A stretch of DNA of 64,000 nucleotides from Roseovarius sp. 217 (GTDB taxonomy: Bacteria > Pseudomonadota > Alphaproteobacteria > Rhodobacterales > Rhodobacteraceae): contig NZ_CH902584.1 of the NCBI RefSeq assembly GCF_000152845.1, positions 1,781,815 to 1,845,814 on the forward strand. The letters are read 5' to 3'. Under the pieces are notes generated by a model that was not told the DNA's origin, ran no database searches, and saw only the letters and a list, made by a program, of their open reading frames with translations. Below are positions 15,892 through 25,866 of this stretch, in pieces. Position 1 is the first letter of the stretch. Every line of letters begins with the position of its first letter. The translations under genes were made by a program, and so were the position numbers.

Positions 15892-16632
15892 ATGACAACG
15901 CAGGAACGCGGCATGACGGGGCTAAGGATCGAGGGGCTGGGATTTTCCTACGGGGCAAAGCGCGCCTTGGACGATGTGAGCTTTGAGGTGGAGCAGGGCG
16001 CGTTCTGTGCCCTGCTTGGCCCCAATGGGGCGGGAAAATCGACGCTTTTCGCGCTGTTGACGCGGCTTTTCACCACGCGCGACGGGCGGATCAGGGTTGC
16101 GGGCCAAGATATTGCCACCAATCCCCGGCAAGCGCTGGCGCGGATCGGGGTGGTGTTTCAACAACAGACGCTGGATCTGGACCTGAGCGTGCGGCGCAAC
16201 CTGCGCTATTTCGCGGCGCTGCATGGGCTGGCGGGGCGCGCGGCTGAGATGCGAATCGAGGCGGCGCTGGAGCGGATGGCAATGGGTGAGCGCGCGGATG
16301 AATTGGCGCGTGATCTGAATGGCGGGCACCGCAGGCGCACCGAGATTGCCCGCGCGCTGGTGCATCAACCGGCGGTTCTGCTCTTGGATGAGCCGACGGT
16401 GGGGCTGGATGCCGAGGCGCGGCGGGCGATTACCGCCCATGTGCATGATCTATGTGCCAGTGACGGGCTAACCGCGCTCTGGGCCACGCATCTGACGGAT
16501 GAGGTCTGGCCCGAGGATCGGTTGGTGATCCTGCACCGGGGTCGCGTGCTGGCCGATGGCACTACCCGCGAGATTGCCGGGCAGGAGGGGCTGACCGAGC
16601 GGTTTCTGAGCCTGACGGGCGCGCCCGTATGA
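15892..16632 (+). CDS. ABC transporter ATP-binding protein, PQQ-dependent alcohol dehydrogenase system
   Basis: This 246 aa cytoplasmic ATPase drives the ABC system of the cluster. Walker A is GPNGAGKST, Walker B is VLLLDEPTVGLD and the H-loop is WATHLTDE. The signature motif reads LNGGHRRR instead of the usual LSGGQ, a variation with RRR that the PQQ subfamily shares in part. The ATG at 15892 lacks a clear ribosome binding site; ATG 15913 (MTGLRIEGLGF), preceded by AGGA, is an equally good start. The stop overlaps the permease start by ATGA. Confidence 0.85.
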   Translation: MTTQERGMTGLRIEGLGFSYGAKRALDDVSFEVEQGAFCALLGPNGAGKSTLFALLTRLFTTRDGRIRVAGQDIATNPRQALARIGVVFQQQTLDLDLSVRRNLRYFAALHGLAGRAAEMRIEAALERMAMGERADELARDLNGGHRRRTEIARALVHQPAVLLLDEPTVGLDAEARRAITAHVHDLCASDGLTALWATHLTDEVWPEDRLVILHRGRVLADGTTREIAGQEGLTERFLSLTGAPV

Positions 16633-17420
16633 GGCCGCTTCTGATAGCCTTGGTGGCGATTGTGACACGCGAGGCGCTGCGCTTTGCGCGGCAGCGCTCG
16701 CGGTTTGTTTCGGCCTTGGTGCGGCCCCTCGTGTGGCTGGTGGTCTTTGCCGCCGGGTTTCGGGCGGCGCTGGGCCTGTCGATCATCCCGCCCTATCAGA
16801 CATATATCACCTATGAGACCTATATCGTGCCGGGGCTGTGTGGGATGATCCTGTTGTTCAACGGCATGCAATCGTCGCTCAGTCTGGTCTATGACCGGGA
16901 AATGGGGTCGATGCGGCTCTTGCTGACCAGCCCTTTGCCGCGTTGGTGGCTCTTGTTTGCCAAGATCCTTGCCGGGACTGCCGTGTCGGTGCTGCAATGC
17001 TATGCGTTTCTGGGCATTGCGGCGGCGATGGGGATCAAGATGCCGGTGATGGGCTATCTCTATGTTCTGCCCGCGCTGATTCTTGGGGGTGTGATGCTGG
17101 GGGCTTTGGGCGTGGCGCTGTCGTCCTTTATCAGCCAGATGGAGAATTTCGCCGGCGTGATGAACTTCGTGATCTTTCCCACGTTTTTCATGTCTACCGC
17201 GCTCTATCCGCTGTGGCGGATGGCGGAAAGTTCGATGCTTTTGCGCGACATTTGCGCGGTCAACCCGTTCAGCCATGCGGTCGAGTTGATCCGCTTTGCG
17301 CTCTATGGGCAATTCAACGGCATGGCGCTCTTGTGGACGGCGCTGGCAAGTCTGGTCTTTCTTGGTCTGGCGCTCTGGGGCTATGATCCGGGGCGCGGGT
17401 TGATGCGGCGGCGGGGCTGA
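16629..17420 (+). CDS. ABC-2-type permease, PQQ-dependent alcohol dehydrogenase system
   Basis: This 263 aa inner-membrane protein has six predicted transmembrane helices of the ABC-2 exporter type, with the conserved YDREMGSMRLLLTSPLPRWW segment and FMSTALYPLWRMAESS near the end. Together with the ATPase it forms an exporter-like ABC unit, which fits poorly with a simple importer role for the binding protein in the operon. Relatives (PedC-like) lie in phenylethanol and ethanol oxidation clusters of pseudomonads. It is translationally coupled to the ATPase gene. Confidence 0.87.
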   Translation: MRPLLIALVAIVTREALRFARQRSRFVSALVRPLVWLVVFAAGFRAALGLSIIPPYQTYITYETYIVPGLCGMILLFNGMQSSLSLVYDREMGSMRLLLTSPLPRWWLLFAKILAGTAVSVLQCYAFLGIAAAMGIKMPVMGYLYVLPALILGGVMLGALGVALSSFISQMENFAGVMNFVIFPTFFMSTALYPLWRMAESSMLLRDICAVNPFSHAVELIRFALYGQFNGMALLWTALASLVFLGLALWGYDPGRGLMRRRG

Positions 17421-17477
17421 GGATCTCAGACCTTGGTGTGAGTAGGCCCGCGCGTAGGCCTTTGGTAGGATGGCGGC

Positions 17478-18200
17478 ATGACACCCAAAACGGCGCATAT
17501 TCCCGGCACCCGTCCCGCACCCGCGGGGCCGGGACGTTTCAGCACGGCGCTGATTGTGGATGATCATCCGCTGTTTTGCGATGCGCTGTCGATGACCCTC
17601 AAGTCCGTCGCGGGAATCGCGCGGATCGACACCGCCGAGAGCCTCGATCAGGCGCTGGCGATGGTGGCCGAGAATGGCCCGCCAGATATCATCGTGCTCG
17701 ATCTCAACCTGCCGGATGTGACCGGGCTTGACGGTTTGGCGCGGCTCAAGTCGGTGGTGGGTGAGACGCCGATCGTGGTCGTGTCCTCGATGTCCGAGAG
17801 CCGGATGGTCTGTTCCGTGATCCATGCCGGGGCGGCGGGGTTTGTCCCAAAGCACAGCCAGCGTCCGGTGTTTCGTGCCGCGTTCGAGGCGATAGCGGCG
17901 GGAGAGATATTCCTGCCTGAAGGTGTGGTCTTGACCAAGACGCCCGAACATCCGGTCAATGACCGTGACGAGGCGGTGGAGCGGTTGGCGCATCTGACCC
18001 GGCAGCAGGCGCGTATCCTGCAACTGATCTGCGAGGGTCGGTTGAACAAGCAGATCGCCTATGAATTGTCGATAGCCGAGACCACGGTCAAGACGCATGT
18101 CACCGCCATCATGCGCAAGCTGGGGGTTCAGACCCGCACGCAGGCGGTGTTGATCGCACAGGTGGCCAGCTTCTCTAACGTCTTGCGCGAGACGGAGTAA
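17478..18200 (+). CDS. LuxR/NarL-type response regulator
   Basis: This 240 aa regulator has a receiver domain (residues 22-140; acidic pair VDDH, phosphoacceptor D75 in VLDLNLPD, K of GFVPKH) and a C-terminal LuxR-type helix-turn-helix (about 168-232, RQQARILQLICEGRLNKQIAYEL then TTVKTHVTAIMRKLGV). It follows the PQQ ABC permease by 57 bases and precedes a FIST gene and a hybrid kinase gene on the same strand. LuxR-type regulators (AgmR/ErbR/PedR) control PQQ ethanol oxidation in pseudomonads, so this is the best candidate regulator of both PQQ gene groups in the window. Confidence 0.85.
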   Translation: MTPKTAHIPGTRPAPAGPGRFSTALIVDDHPLFCDALSMTLKSVAGIARIDTAESLDQALAMVAENGPPDIIVLDLNLPDVTGLDGLARLKSVVGETPIVVVSSMSESRMVCSVIHAGAAGFVPKHSQRPVFRAAFEAIAAGEIFLPEGVVLTKTPEHPVNDRDEAVERLAHLTRQQARILQLICEGRLNKQIAYELSIAETTVKTHVTAIMRKLGVQTRTQAVLIAQVASFSNVLRETE

Positions 18201-18235
18201 GCGGACTAACCTTTCCATGGGTTCGGAGGAGCCCT

Positions 18236-19417
18236 ATGGGAGGAATGATGGACAGCAGCCTGATTGAGCCGGGCACGCTGTGCGACGGGTCTATTGTCGC
18301 ACGCGCCGAGGTTCCGCATGACGCAGAGGATGCCATAGGCACCCTGCGCCGCGCCATGGGAGATGTGCGTCTGGCGCTGGTGCTCTTCTTTGTCAGCCCG
18401 CAGGCGGATTTCGAGGGCCTGATGGCGGAGGCCGCGCGTGTCTTTGGCGATAGCCGCTGTGTGGGCTGTACGACAGCAGGCGAGATCGGGATGGCGGGCT
18501 ATGCCGAGGGCAGCATCGTCGCTGTGGGGTTTGCCGCGGATCATTTTCACGCAGTGTTGCAGATCGTCACCCCGCTGTCGAACCTGGATAGCACCGCCTG
18601 TGTGTCACAGACGGTGCGGGCGCGAGCGTGGTTGAGCACGCAGGCGGGTGACGCGCTCCCGAACGAATTTGCGTTTCTTGCCGTTGACGGATTGTCGCTC
18701 AAGGAGGACGAACTGGTTGCCGCCTTGGCGGCTGGGTTGGGTCCGATGCCGCTCTTTGGTGGATCGGCAGCAGATGGCGAGCGGTTCGCGCAGACGCTGA
18801 TTTCCTGCGATGGGGTGACGCTGCAGAATGCCGCTGTGGTTTGCCTGATGCGCACCGACTGTCCGGTGCGGGTTTTTCGGCTCGACCATTTCCAGCCTAC
18901 GGATCGCCGCATGGTGGTGACGGATGCAGACCCGGCGCGCCGAATCGTTCACCAGATCAACGCAGAAGTGGCTGCCGAGGAATATGCCCGCATCCTCGGC
19001 TGCCGAATCGATGAGCTGACGCCCTCGACCTTTGCCGAGAATCCGGTGGTGGTGCGGATCGGCGGCCAGCATCACGTGCGCGCCATTCAGCGGGCTGAGG
19101 CCAATGGCGATTTGCAGTTCTTTTCCGCGATTGACGAGGGGCTGGTTCTGACGCTTGCACAGTCGCAGGATATGGTGGCGCATCTGGACCGGGAGTTGGC
19201 TGCGCTCGGGCAGGAGACACAGCCGCTGACGGTGCTGGCCTGCGATTGCATCCTGCGTCGGACCGAGGTGCAGCAGCGCCAGATCGGCCCCGAGATTTCG
19301 CGCATTCTGGCGGCGCATCGCGTGGTGGGCTTTTCCACCTATGGCGAGCAGATCAACGGGTTGCATGTCAATCAGACCATGACCGGGGTGGCGATTTATC
19401 CCCCTATCGGGCGCTAG
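18236..19417 (+). CDS. FIST domain sensor protein
   Basis: This 393 aa soluble protein has FIST_N (about residues 40-230; GGSAADGERFAQTLI is typical) and FIST_C (about 240-375; ending VGFSTYGEQINGLHVNQTMTG) domains. FIST was described by comparative genomics as a sensory domain for small ligands, probably amino acids, usually coupled to signal-transduction genes. There is no signal peptide, so sensing is cytoplasmic. GGAGGA lies before ATG 18236; ATG 18245 and 18248 are alternatives. It lies three bases before the hybrid kinase gene, which strongly suggests that it works with that kinase. Confidence 0.87.
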   Translation: MGGMMDSSLIEPGTLCDGSIVARAEVPHDAEDAIGTLRRAMGDVRLALVLFFVSPQADFEGLMAEAARVFGDSRCVGCTTAGEIGMAGYAEGSIVAVGFAADHFHAVLQIVTPLSNLDSTACVSQTVRARAWLSTQAGDALPNEFAFLAVDGLSLKEDELVAALAAGLGPMPLFGGSAADGERFAQTLISCDGVTLQNAAVVCLMRTDCPVRVFRLDHFQPTDRRMVVTDADPARRIVHQINAEVAAEEYARILGCRIDELTPSTFAENPVVVRIGGQHHVRAIQRAEANGDLQFFSAIDEGLVLTLAQSQDMVAHLDRELAALGQETQPLTVLACDCILRRTEVQQRQIGPEISRILAAHRVVGFSTYGEQINGLHVNQTMTGVAIYPPIGR

Positions 19418-19420
19418 CCC

Positions 19421-21628
19421 ATGTCCGAAGCACTGATCGACAGGTCTGATCCTCTGGAGCGGCAAAACGGCAAGCTGCTCAAGATCATTGAAGTGCTCAT
19501 GCGCCGGGTCGAGCAGGTGACGGATGACGGGGGCGTCGCCTATGCGCATTTCGAGCGGGCGGTGATTCTGGAAGATCAGATCAGCGAACGCACCCGCGAT
19601 CTGGAACATGCGCTGGACCTGCTCAACGACTCGAATGCCCAACTGGCGCAGGCGATCCGACAGGCGGAGCGGGCGCGCTCGGATCTCGCCAATGCCATCG
19701 AGACGATTCAGGAGGGATTCGCACTGTTTGACAGTGACGGGCGGCTGGTGCTGCATAACAGCCGCTTTGGCATGTATATGCCCGATCTGGTGGTCGAGTT
19801 GCGCCCCGGTCTGGAGTTTGCCGATTACGTGCGCCACGCGAGCCAGAGCCGGTTTCTGGAACTGCCGGACATGCAGAGTCGCGGCGATTGGACGGCGCGG
19901 CGGATGCAGTTGCATCAGGAAAAGCATGTGATGTTCAACCTCAACCTGACCGGCGATTGCTGGGTTCAGGTCAGCGAACATCGCACCCGCGACGGGCAGA
20001 CGGTGATCCTGCAAACCGATATTACCGATATCATCCGGCTGGAGCGGCGCGAGCGTGGCAAGCTCCTGGACGATCAGGCGCAGTTGATCCGGGCGACGTT
20101 GGAACACATTGATCAGGGCGTTTGCATCTTTGACCGCGGCGGGCAGTTGCTTGGCTGGAATCAGAACGCGGGCAGCATGTTGTCGATCCCGCTGTCCCGG
20201 TTTCGGGTGGGGATCGAATTCGATGTGATTCTGCGGCGGATCGGCAGCGATTTCGAGATCGAAGGCGGTTTGACGGCGCGTGACATTGCGGCTTGGGTGG
20301 CGGCGCAGGATCGGCGCGCGCCGCTGCGGTTCTACATGCGCAGTGGCGAGCACAAGACGCTGGATGTCTTTGCCCGGCAGATGCCCGACCGGGGCTTTGT
20401 GATCAGCTTTTCGGATGTGACGGCGGAGCGCGCAGCGGCGCGGGCGCTTGCGCATGCCAATGAGCGGCTGGAACAGCGGGTACGCGACCGCACGCTGGAG
20501 CTGGAGGACGCGTTGGCCAAGGCCGAGCGGGCCAATGCCTCGAAATCGCGGTTCGTCGCGGCGGCGAGCCATGATTTGCGCCAGCCGCTGTCAGCGGCGC
20601 GGCTCTACCTTGCGTCGCTGCATGAGGAATTGGCCAGCGACGATCACCGCGTGTTGATGGACAAGGCGCAGCGGGCGCTGACCAGTGTCGAGGATATCAT
20701 CGACGCGCTGCTTGATATTTCCCGGCTCGAATCCGGGCATGTCGAGGTGGATGTGACCCATGTTCCGCTGCGCAGGATCATGGACCAACTCAACGACGAG
20801 TTCGCTCCGATTGCTGCGCTCAAGGGGTTGGACCTGCGCTATGTGCCGTGTGACGCTCTGGTCGAGAGCGACGCAAGCTATCTGCGCCGTATTCTGCAGA
20901 ACCTGATCGCCAATGCGATCCGCTATACCCCGTCGGGAAAGGTTCTGGTCGGCGCGCGGCGTCAGGGGCGCAATCTGCGGCTTGAGGTGCGCGATACAGG
21001 GCCGGGGATTGCGCTTGCGGATCAGGACCGGATTTTCCAGGAGTTTCACAGGCTGGATGCGCATGTGAGCGCTGCCGAGGGGATGGGTCTTGGTCTGGCT
21101 ATCGTGGACCGGGCCTGTGCGCTGTTGGGGCATCCGCTGGAGTTGCGGTCTGATCTGGGTTGTGGCGCTTGTTTCAGTGTGACCGTGCCTTTGGTTTATT
21201 CCTTTTGGTCAGGTCAGGACGCGCGCAGTCTCAATCCGCATGGCGGAGCGCGGGCATCGCTGGAAGGGCGCATTGTTCTGTTGATCGAGAATGACCCTGA
21301 TTTGCGGCAGGCGATGACCTTGCTCTTGCGCAGTTGGGGGGCGGATGTGGTGGACGCGGCCAATCTGCCCGAAGCCTTGACGCAACTGGCCGATCTTGGG
21401 CTGAGCCCGGATGCGATGCTGGTGGATTACGAGTTGGATGGCGGCGTGCGGGGGCCCGATGTCGTGGCGCAGATCATTGCGCGGCACGGCTCGATTCCGG
21501 CGCGGATCATCACCGGGCATCTGAGCGCCGATGTGCGCGTGCATTGCCAAGCGAGCGACCTTACCGTGCTGTCCAAGCCGATTGATCCGACGCAGCTCGA
21601 GGCGTTTCTGATGGCGTTCGAGCGGTAG
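19421..21628 (+). CDS. Hybrid sensor histidine kinase (PAS-PAS-HisKA-HATPase-receiver)
   Basis: This 735 aa protein has an N-terminal coiled coil (about 10-90), two PAS-like domains (about 90-205 and 220-335, each opening with an xGxxxFDxxGRL pattern), a second coiled coil (340-375), HisKA with the phosphorylated H384 in ASHDLRQPLSAARLYLASL, an HATPase domain (N box around 494-498, GPGI 527-530, GMGLGLA 554-560) and a C-terminal receiver (acidic 623-627, D669 in LVDYE). No membrane segments are seen, so it is a cytoplasmic kinase. The layout resembles NahK/ErcS'-type kinases. It is the last gene of the regulator-FIST-kinase run and is followed by a terminator. Confidence 0.9.
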   Translation: MSEALIDRSDPLERQNGKLLKIIEVLMRRVEQVTDDGGVAYAHFERAVILEDQISERTRDLEHALDLLNDSNAQLAQAIRQAERARSDLANAIETIQEGFALFDSDGRLVLHNSRFGMYMPDLVVELRPGLEFADYVRHASQSRFLELPDMQSRGDWTARRMQLHQEKHVMFNLNLTGDCWVQVSEHRTRDGQTVILQTDITDIIRLERRERGKLLDDQAQLIRATLEHIDQGVCIFDRGGQLLGWNQNAGSMLSIPLSRFRVGIEFDVILRRIGSDFEIEGGLTARDIAAWVAAQDRRAPLRFYMRSGEHKTLDVFARQMPDRGFVISFSDVTAERAAARALAHANERLEQRVRDRTLELEDALAKAERANASKSRFVAAASHDLRQPLSAARLYLASLHEELASDDHRVLMDKAQRALTSVEDIIDALLDISRLESGHVEVDVTHVPLRRIMDQLNDEFAPIAALKGLDLRYVPCDALVESDASYLRRILQNLIANAIRYTPSGKVLVGARRQGRNLRLEVRDTGPGIALADQDRIFQEFHRLDAHVSAAEGMGLGLAIVDRACALLGHPLELRSDLGCGACFSVTVPLVYSFWSGQDARSLNPHGGARASLEGRIVLLIENDPDLRQAMTLLLRSWGADVVDAANLPEALTQLADLGLSPDAMLVDYELDGGVRGPDVVAQIIARHGSIPARIITGHLSADVRVHCQASDLTVLSKPIDPTQLEAFLMAFER

Positions 21629-21650
21629 GGGCAGTGCAGTCCGACAATTG

Positions 21651-21676
21651 AAAGGACCGCCCGGAGGCGGCCCTTT
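21651..21676. terminator. Bidirectional terminator between hybrid kinase and ppaC
   Basis: AAAGGACCGCC and GGCGGCCCTTT form a stem with one internal mismatch and a CGGA tetraloop, between two convergent genes. Both strands end in short T/A runs. Confidence 0.75.
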
Positions 21677-21696
21677 GATAAGCGTCGGACAGGCGA

Positions 21697-22617
21697 TCAG
21701 AGCGTGAGGCTGGGGATGATCTGTTTTTTGCGGCTCATGATGCCTGGCAGGACCACCGCGTCACCTGTGACGGTCGCACCAAAGCTCTTTTCCGCCAAGG
21801 TTTTCACCAGATCGTTGGGGACGAGCAAGGTGGCTTCTTCTTTGAGGATGTCGACCACAAACAAGAGCACCTGATCAACGCCGTCCTCGGTGGCGACGGT
21901 TTTCATGCTGTTCATCAGGCTTGCCTTGCGGTCGAGCACGATGGCGGGCGACGTGGTTTCCAGAACCGAGACACGGAATTTCGTGCCTGCGACCTCGTAT
22001 TCCTTGGAATCCATGCGCAGCAACTCTGCGTCGGAAAAGGCCGAGACATCTGATTTGGCTGCGAACATTTCGGCCGCGTAGTCGGGAATGGAGATCCCGA
22101 GATCGGCTGCGAGCTTTTCGGCTACGGCGCGGTCATGCGGGGTGGTCGTCGGCGAGCGGAATTCAAGCGTATCGCTGAGGATGCAGGTCAGCGCGGTGGC
22201 CTTGGCCCAGTCGGGCATTTTGGCTGCGTCATCGCCCATCAGGTCGAGCATGATCGTTGCGGTGCAGGCCAGCGGCCTTACGGTGATGTCGATCGGGCCT
22301 TTGGTTTCCAGACCGCCGACCAGTTTGTGATGGTCGATGATCGCCTGAATATCGGCATTGTTCACATTGGCGGGCAGTTCCGCCGGGTTGTTGGTATCGA
22401 CAATCACGCAGGCCTGACCGGCGTCGATGTCGGAAATGATGCGCGGCTTGGGCAAGTCCCATTTGCGCAAGAGAAAGGCAGCCTCGGTATTGGGTTCTCC
22501 CAAGAGCACGGCTTCGGCCGCGGTGCCCTGTACCTCGTTGAGATACCACGCCCAGAGGATGGGCGATCCGGTGGAGTCGGTGTCGGGGGATTTGTGGCCA
22601 AAAACGAGGGTGGTCAT
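21697..22617 (-). CDS. ppaC: Manganese-dependent inorganic pyrophosphatase (family II, DHH)
   Basis: This 306 aa enzyme hydrolyses pyrophosphate to phosphate. It has the DHH-family metal motifs GHKSPDTDS (residues 8-16), the DTN of CVIVDTNN and the DHH motif in IIDHHKLVGG, and the C-terminal DHHA2 domain ending in SRKKQIIPSL, where the RKKQ signature binds substrate. Length is normal. It is monocistronic and divergent from groES. Confidence 0.95.
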   Translation of the reverse strand: MTTLVFGHKSPDTDSTGSPILWAWYLNEVQGTAAEAVLLGEPNTEAAFLLRKWDLPKPRIISDIDAGQACVIVDTNNPAELPANVNNADIQAIIDHHKLVGGLETKGPIDITVRPLACTATIMLDLMGDDAAKMPDWAKATALTCILSDTLEFRSPTTTPHDRAVAEKLAADLGISIPDYAAEMFAAKSDVSAFSDAELLRMDSKEYEVAGTKFRVSVLETTSPAIVLDRKASLMNSMKTVATEDGVDQVLLFVVDILKEEATLLVPNDLVKTLAEKSFGATVTGDAVVLPGIMSRKKQIIPSLTL

Positions 22618-22757
22618 GCGGGGATTCCTGTGGTTAAGACGGGTTTGCGCGCCTTATAGGGGGCCGCGCAGACTTTGTCACCCGGTCGATGCTGCGCTGC
22701 GGCATAAAATCCCAAGGATGCTGGTGGCCAAAGGCATGATTTTATCCATCAAAGCTG

Positions 22758-22786
22758 TTGACTCCCTCGGGCGCACTCCCTAGCTA
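22758..22786 (+). promoter_or_regulatory. groESL promoter
   Basis: TTGACT (22758-22763) and TAGCTA (22781-22786) are separated by 17 bases. The -10 ends 8 bases before the CIRCE element, placing the transcription start at or inside CIRCE, the arrangement expected for HrcA repression. Confidence 0.7.
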
Positions 22787-22793
22787 TGCGGCG

Positions 22794-22820
22794 TTAGCAC
22801 TCGAACCCCATGAGTGCTAA
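22794..22820 (+). promoter_or_regulatory. CIRCE operator (HrcA binding site)
   Basis: TTAGCACTC and GAGTGCTAA, perfectly complementary, are separated by 9 bases. This matches the CIRCE consensus exactly. HrcA bound here represses groESL until heat shock. Confidence 0.97.
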
Positions 22821-22874
22821 TGATCCCCGTAGAGGGATCACTAGGGAGTAACTTTGAGCCAAGGAGCCTCAGAG

Positions 22875-23162
22875 ATGGCATTTAAACCGCTGCATGACCG
22901 CGTGCTTGTCCGCCGCGTTGAAAGCGAAGCTAAAACCGCGGGCGGGTTGATCATTCCCGACAGCGCCAAAGAAAAACCGAGCCAAGGCGAAGTTGTTTCC
23001 TGCGGCGATGGCGCCCGCAAGGACAATGGCGAGCTTATCGCAATGGCCGTCAAGGCCGGCGACACCATTTTGTTCGGCAAATGGTCGGGCACAGAAGTCA
23101 CGGTTGATGGCGAAGAGCTGTTGATCATGAAGGAAAGCGACATTCTGGGCGTGATCGCGTAA
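22875..23162 (+). CDS. groES: Co-chaperonin GroES
   Basis: This 95 aa protein forms the heptameric lid of the GroEL folding chamber. It begins [18 protein letters not shown], has the mobile loop around residues 18-35 ([20 protein letters not shown]) and ends with the conserved [10 protein letters not shown] chose ATG 22875, with AAGGAG eight bases upstream; a longer frame to 22854 runs into the leader. It is first in a groESL operon behind a CIRCE-controlled promoter. Confidence 0.98.
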   Translation: MAFKPLHDRVLVRRVESEAKTAGGLIIPDSAKEKPSQGEVVSCGDGARKDNGELIAMAVKAGDTILFGKWSGTEVTVDGEELLIMKESDILGVIA

Positions 23163-23199
23163 GGGTATTCCCCCTCACGCTGATCTGACCGGAACTTAA

Positions 23200-24855
<1,656 letters not shown>

Positions 24856-24883
24856 GCCACCCTTGGTAATATTCTAACGGATC

Positions 24884-24913
24884 GGGGCTGCCTTCGGGTG
24901 GCCCCTTTTCTTT
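24884..24913 (+). terminator. Terminator of groESL
   Basis: GGGGCTGCC and GGTGGCCCC form a nine-pair stem with two G-T wobbles and a TTCG-type loop, followed by TTTTCTTT. Confidence 0.85.
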
Positions 24914-25025
24914 GGACGGTGGCACGGCATCAAAGATGTAACCCAAACACCGAAAATTCCCCATTCCACAGATCGAAATCCGCGATACTCTACGCCTGTT
25001 AAACAAGTTCAGCAGGTGGTTTCCA

Positions 25026-25709
25026 ATGCAAAAGCAACTGGCCGAGTTCATCGGCACTTTCACTCTTGTTCTCTTTGGCTGTGGGGCGGCGGTGCTTGCC
25101 GGGGGCGATATCGGCCTTGCGGGCATCAGCTTTGCCTTCGGCTTTGCGCTGATTGGCATGGCCTATGGCATCGGTCCGGTGTCGGGCTGCCATATCAACC
25201 CTGCTGTCTCCTTGGGGGCGGTGGCGGCGGGCCGTATGTCTCTGTCCGAGGCGGCGGGCTATATTGTGGCGCAGATCCTCGGCGCTTTGGCTGGCGCGGG
25301 CGTTTTGATGCTGATCGCCAGCGGCAAGGCGGATTACAGCGTCGCACAGAACGGGCTGGGCCAGAATGGTTGGGGTCCGGGCTATCTGGGCGAATACGCC
25401 ATGACCGCGGCCTTCATTTTCGAGGTGGTGGCGAGCTTTCTCTTCATGGTCGTGATCCTTGGTGCCACTGGCAAAGGCGCGCCGGCCCATCTGGCGGGGC
25501 TGGCCATCGGCGTTGCCCTTGTGGTGATCCATCTCGTCGGCATCAACGTGACGGGTGTTTCAGTCAACCCGGCGCGCTCGATCGGGCCTGCGGTATTCGT
25601 GGGTGGCACGGCGCTGGCGCAACTGTGGCTCTTTATCGTGGCCCCGGTGATTGGCACCGTGGCGGCAGGGCTGCTGTTTCGCAGCGGCCAGTTGGATGCG
25701 CAAAGCTGA
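25026..25709 (+). CDS. aqpZ: Aquaporin Z
   Basis: This 227 aa MIP-family channel conducts water across the inner membrane. Six transmembrane helices and two NPA half-helices are seen: GCHINPAVSLG (about residue 60) and VNPARSIGPA (about 180). The Arg after the second NPA and the overall length match AqpZ rather than the glycerol facilitator GlpF. AGGTGG precedes the start. It stands alone between the groEL terminator and a DMT transporter gene. Confidence 0.93.
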   Translation: MQKQLAEFIGTFTLVLFGCGAAVLAGGDIGLAGISFAFGFALIGMAYGIGPVSGCHINPAVSLGAVAAGRMSLSEAAGYIVAQILGALAGAGVLMLIASGKADYSVAQNGLGQNGWGPGYLGEYAMTAAFIFEVVASFLFMVVILGATGKGAPAHLAGLAIGVALVVIHLVGINVTGVSVNPARSIGPAVFVGGTALAQLWLFIVAPVIGTVAAGLLFRSGQLDAQS

Positions 25710-25723
25710 GCCACCGGTATCTG

Positions 25724-25745
25724 GGGTCGCCCAAGGGCGGCCCCA
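25724..25745 (+). terminator. Hairpin after aqpZ
   Basis: GGGGTCGCCC and GGGCGGCCCC can pair over ten positions with one T-G wobble, but the two are only two bases apart so the loop takes the inner pairs. No T-run follows, so its strength as a terminator is unclear. Confidence 0.45.
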
Positions 25746-25785
25746 TCCCGGCACCGGCATGATCCGGCGGCAAGGTCGGAATTTG

Positions 25786-25808
25786 AGTATTTGCAGAACG
25801 ATGAAGGC
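25786..25808 (+). repeat. Intergenic repeat, copy 1
   Basis: GAGTATTTGCAGAACGATGA (then AGG) occurs between aqpZ and the DMT gene. An almost identical 23-bp string is found at 58186-58208 after bztD, and both lie just after a GC-rich hairpin at a gene end. Confidence 0.55.
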
Positions 25809-25866
25809 GGGCGCTTTCACGATCATCTGACTATACCCCGCGCGCGAGAGCGGGTAGCAAAGGGCC

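Noticed and set aside
16365..18218. Long minus-strand open frame opposite the PQQ ABC genes and response regulator
   Set aside because: Same composition bias and no recognisable motif; the plus-strand genes have clear motifs.
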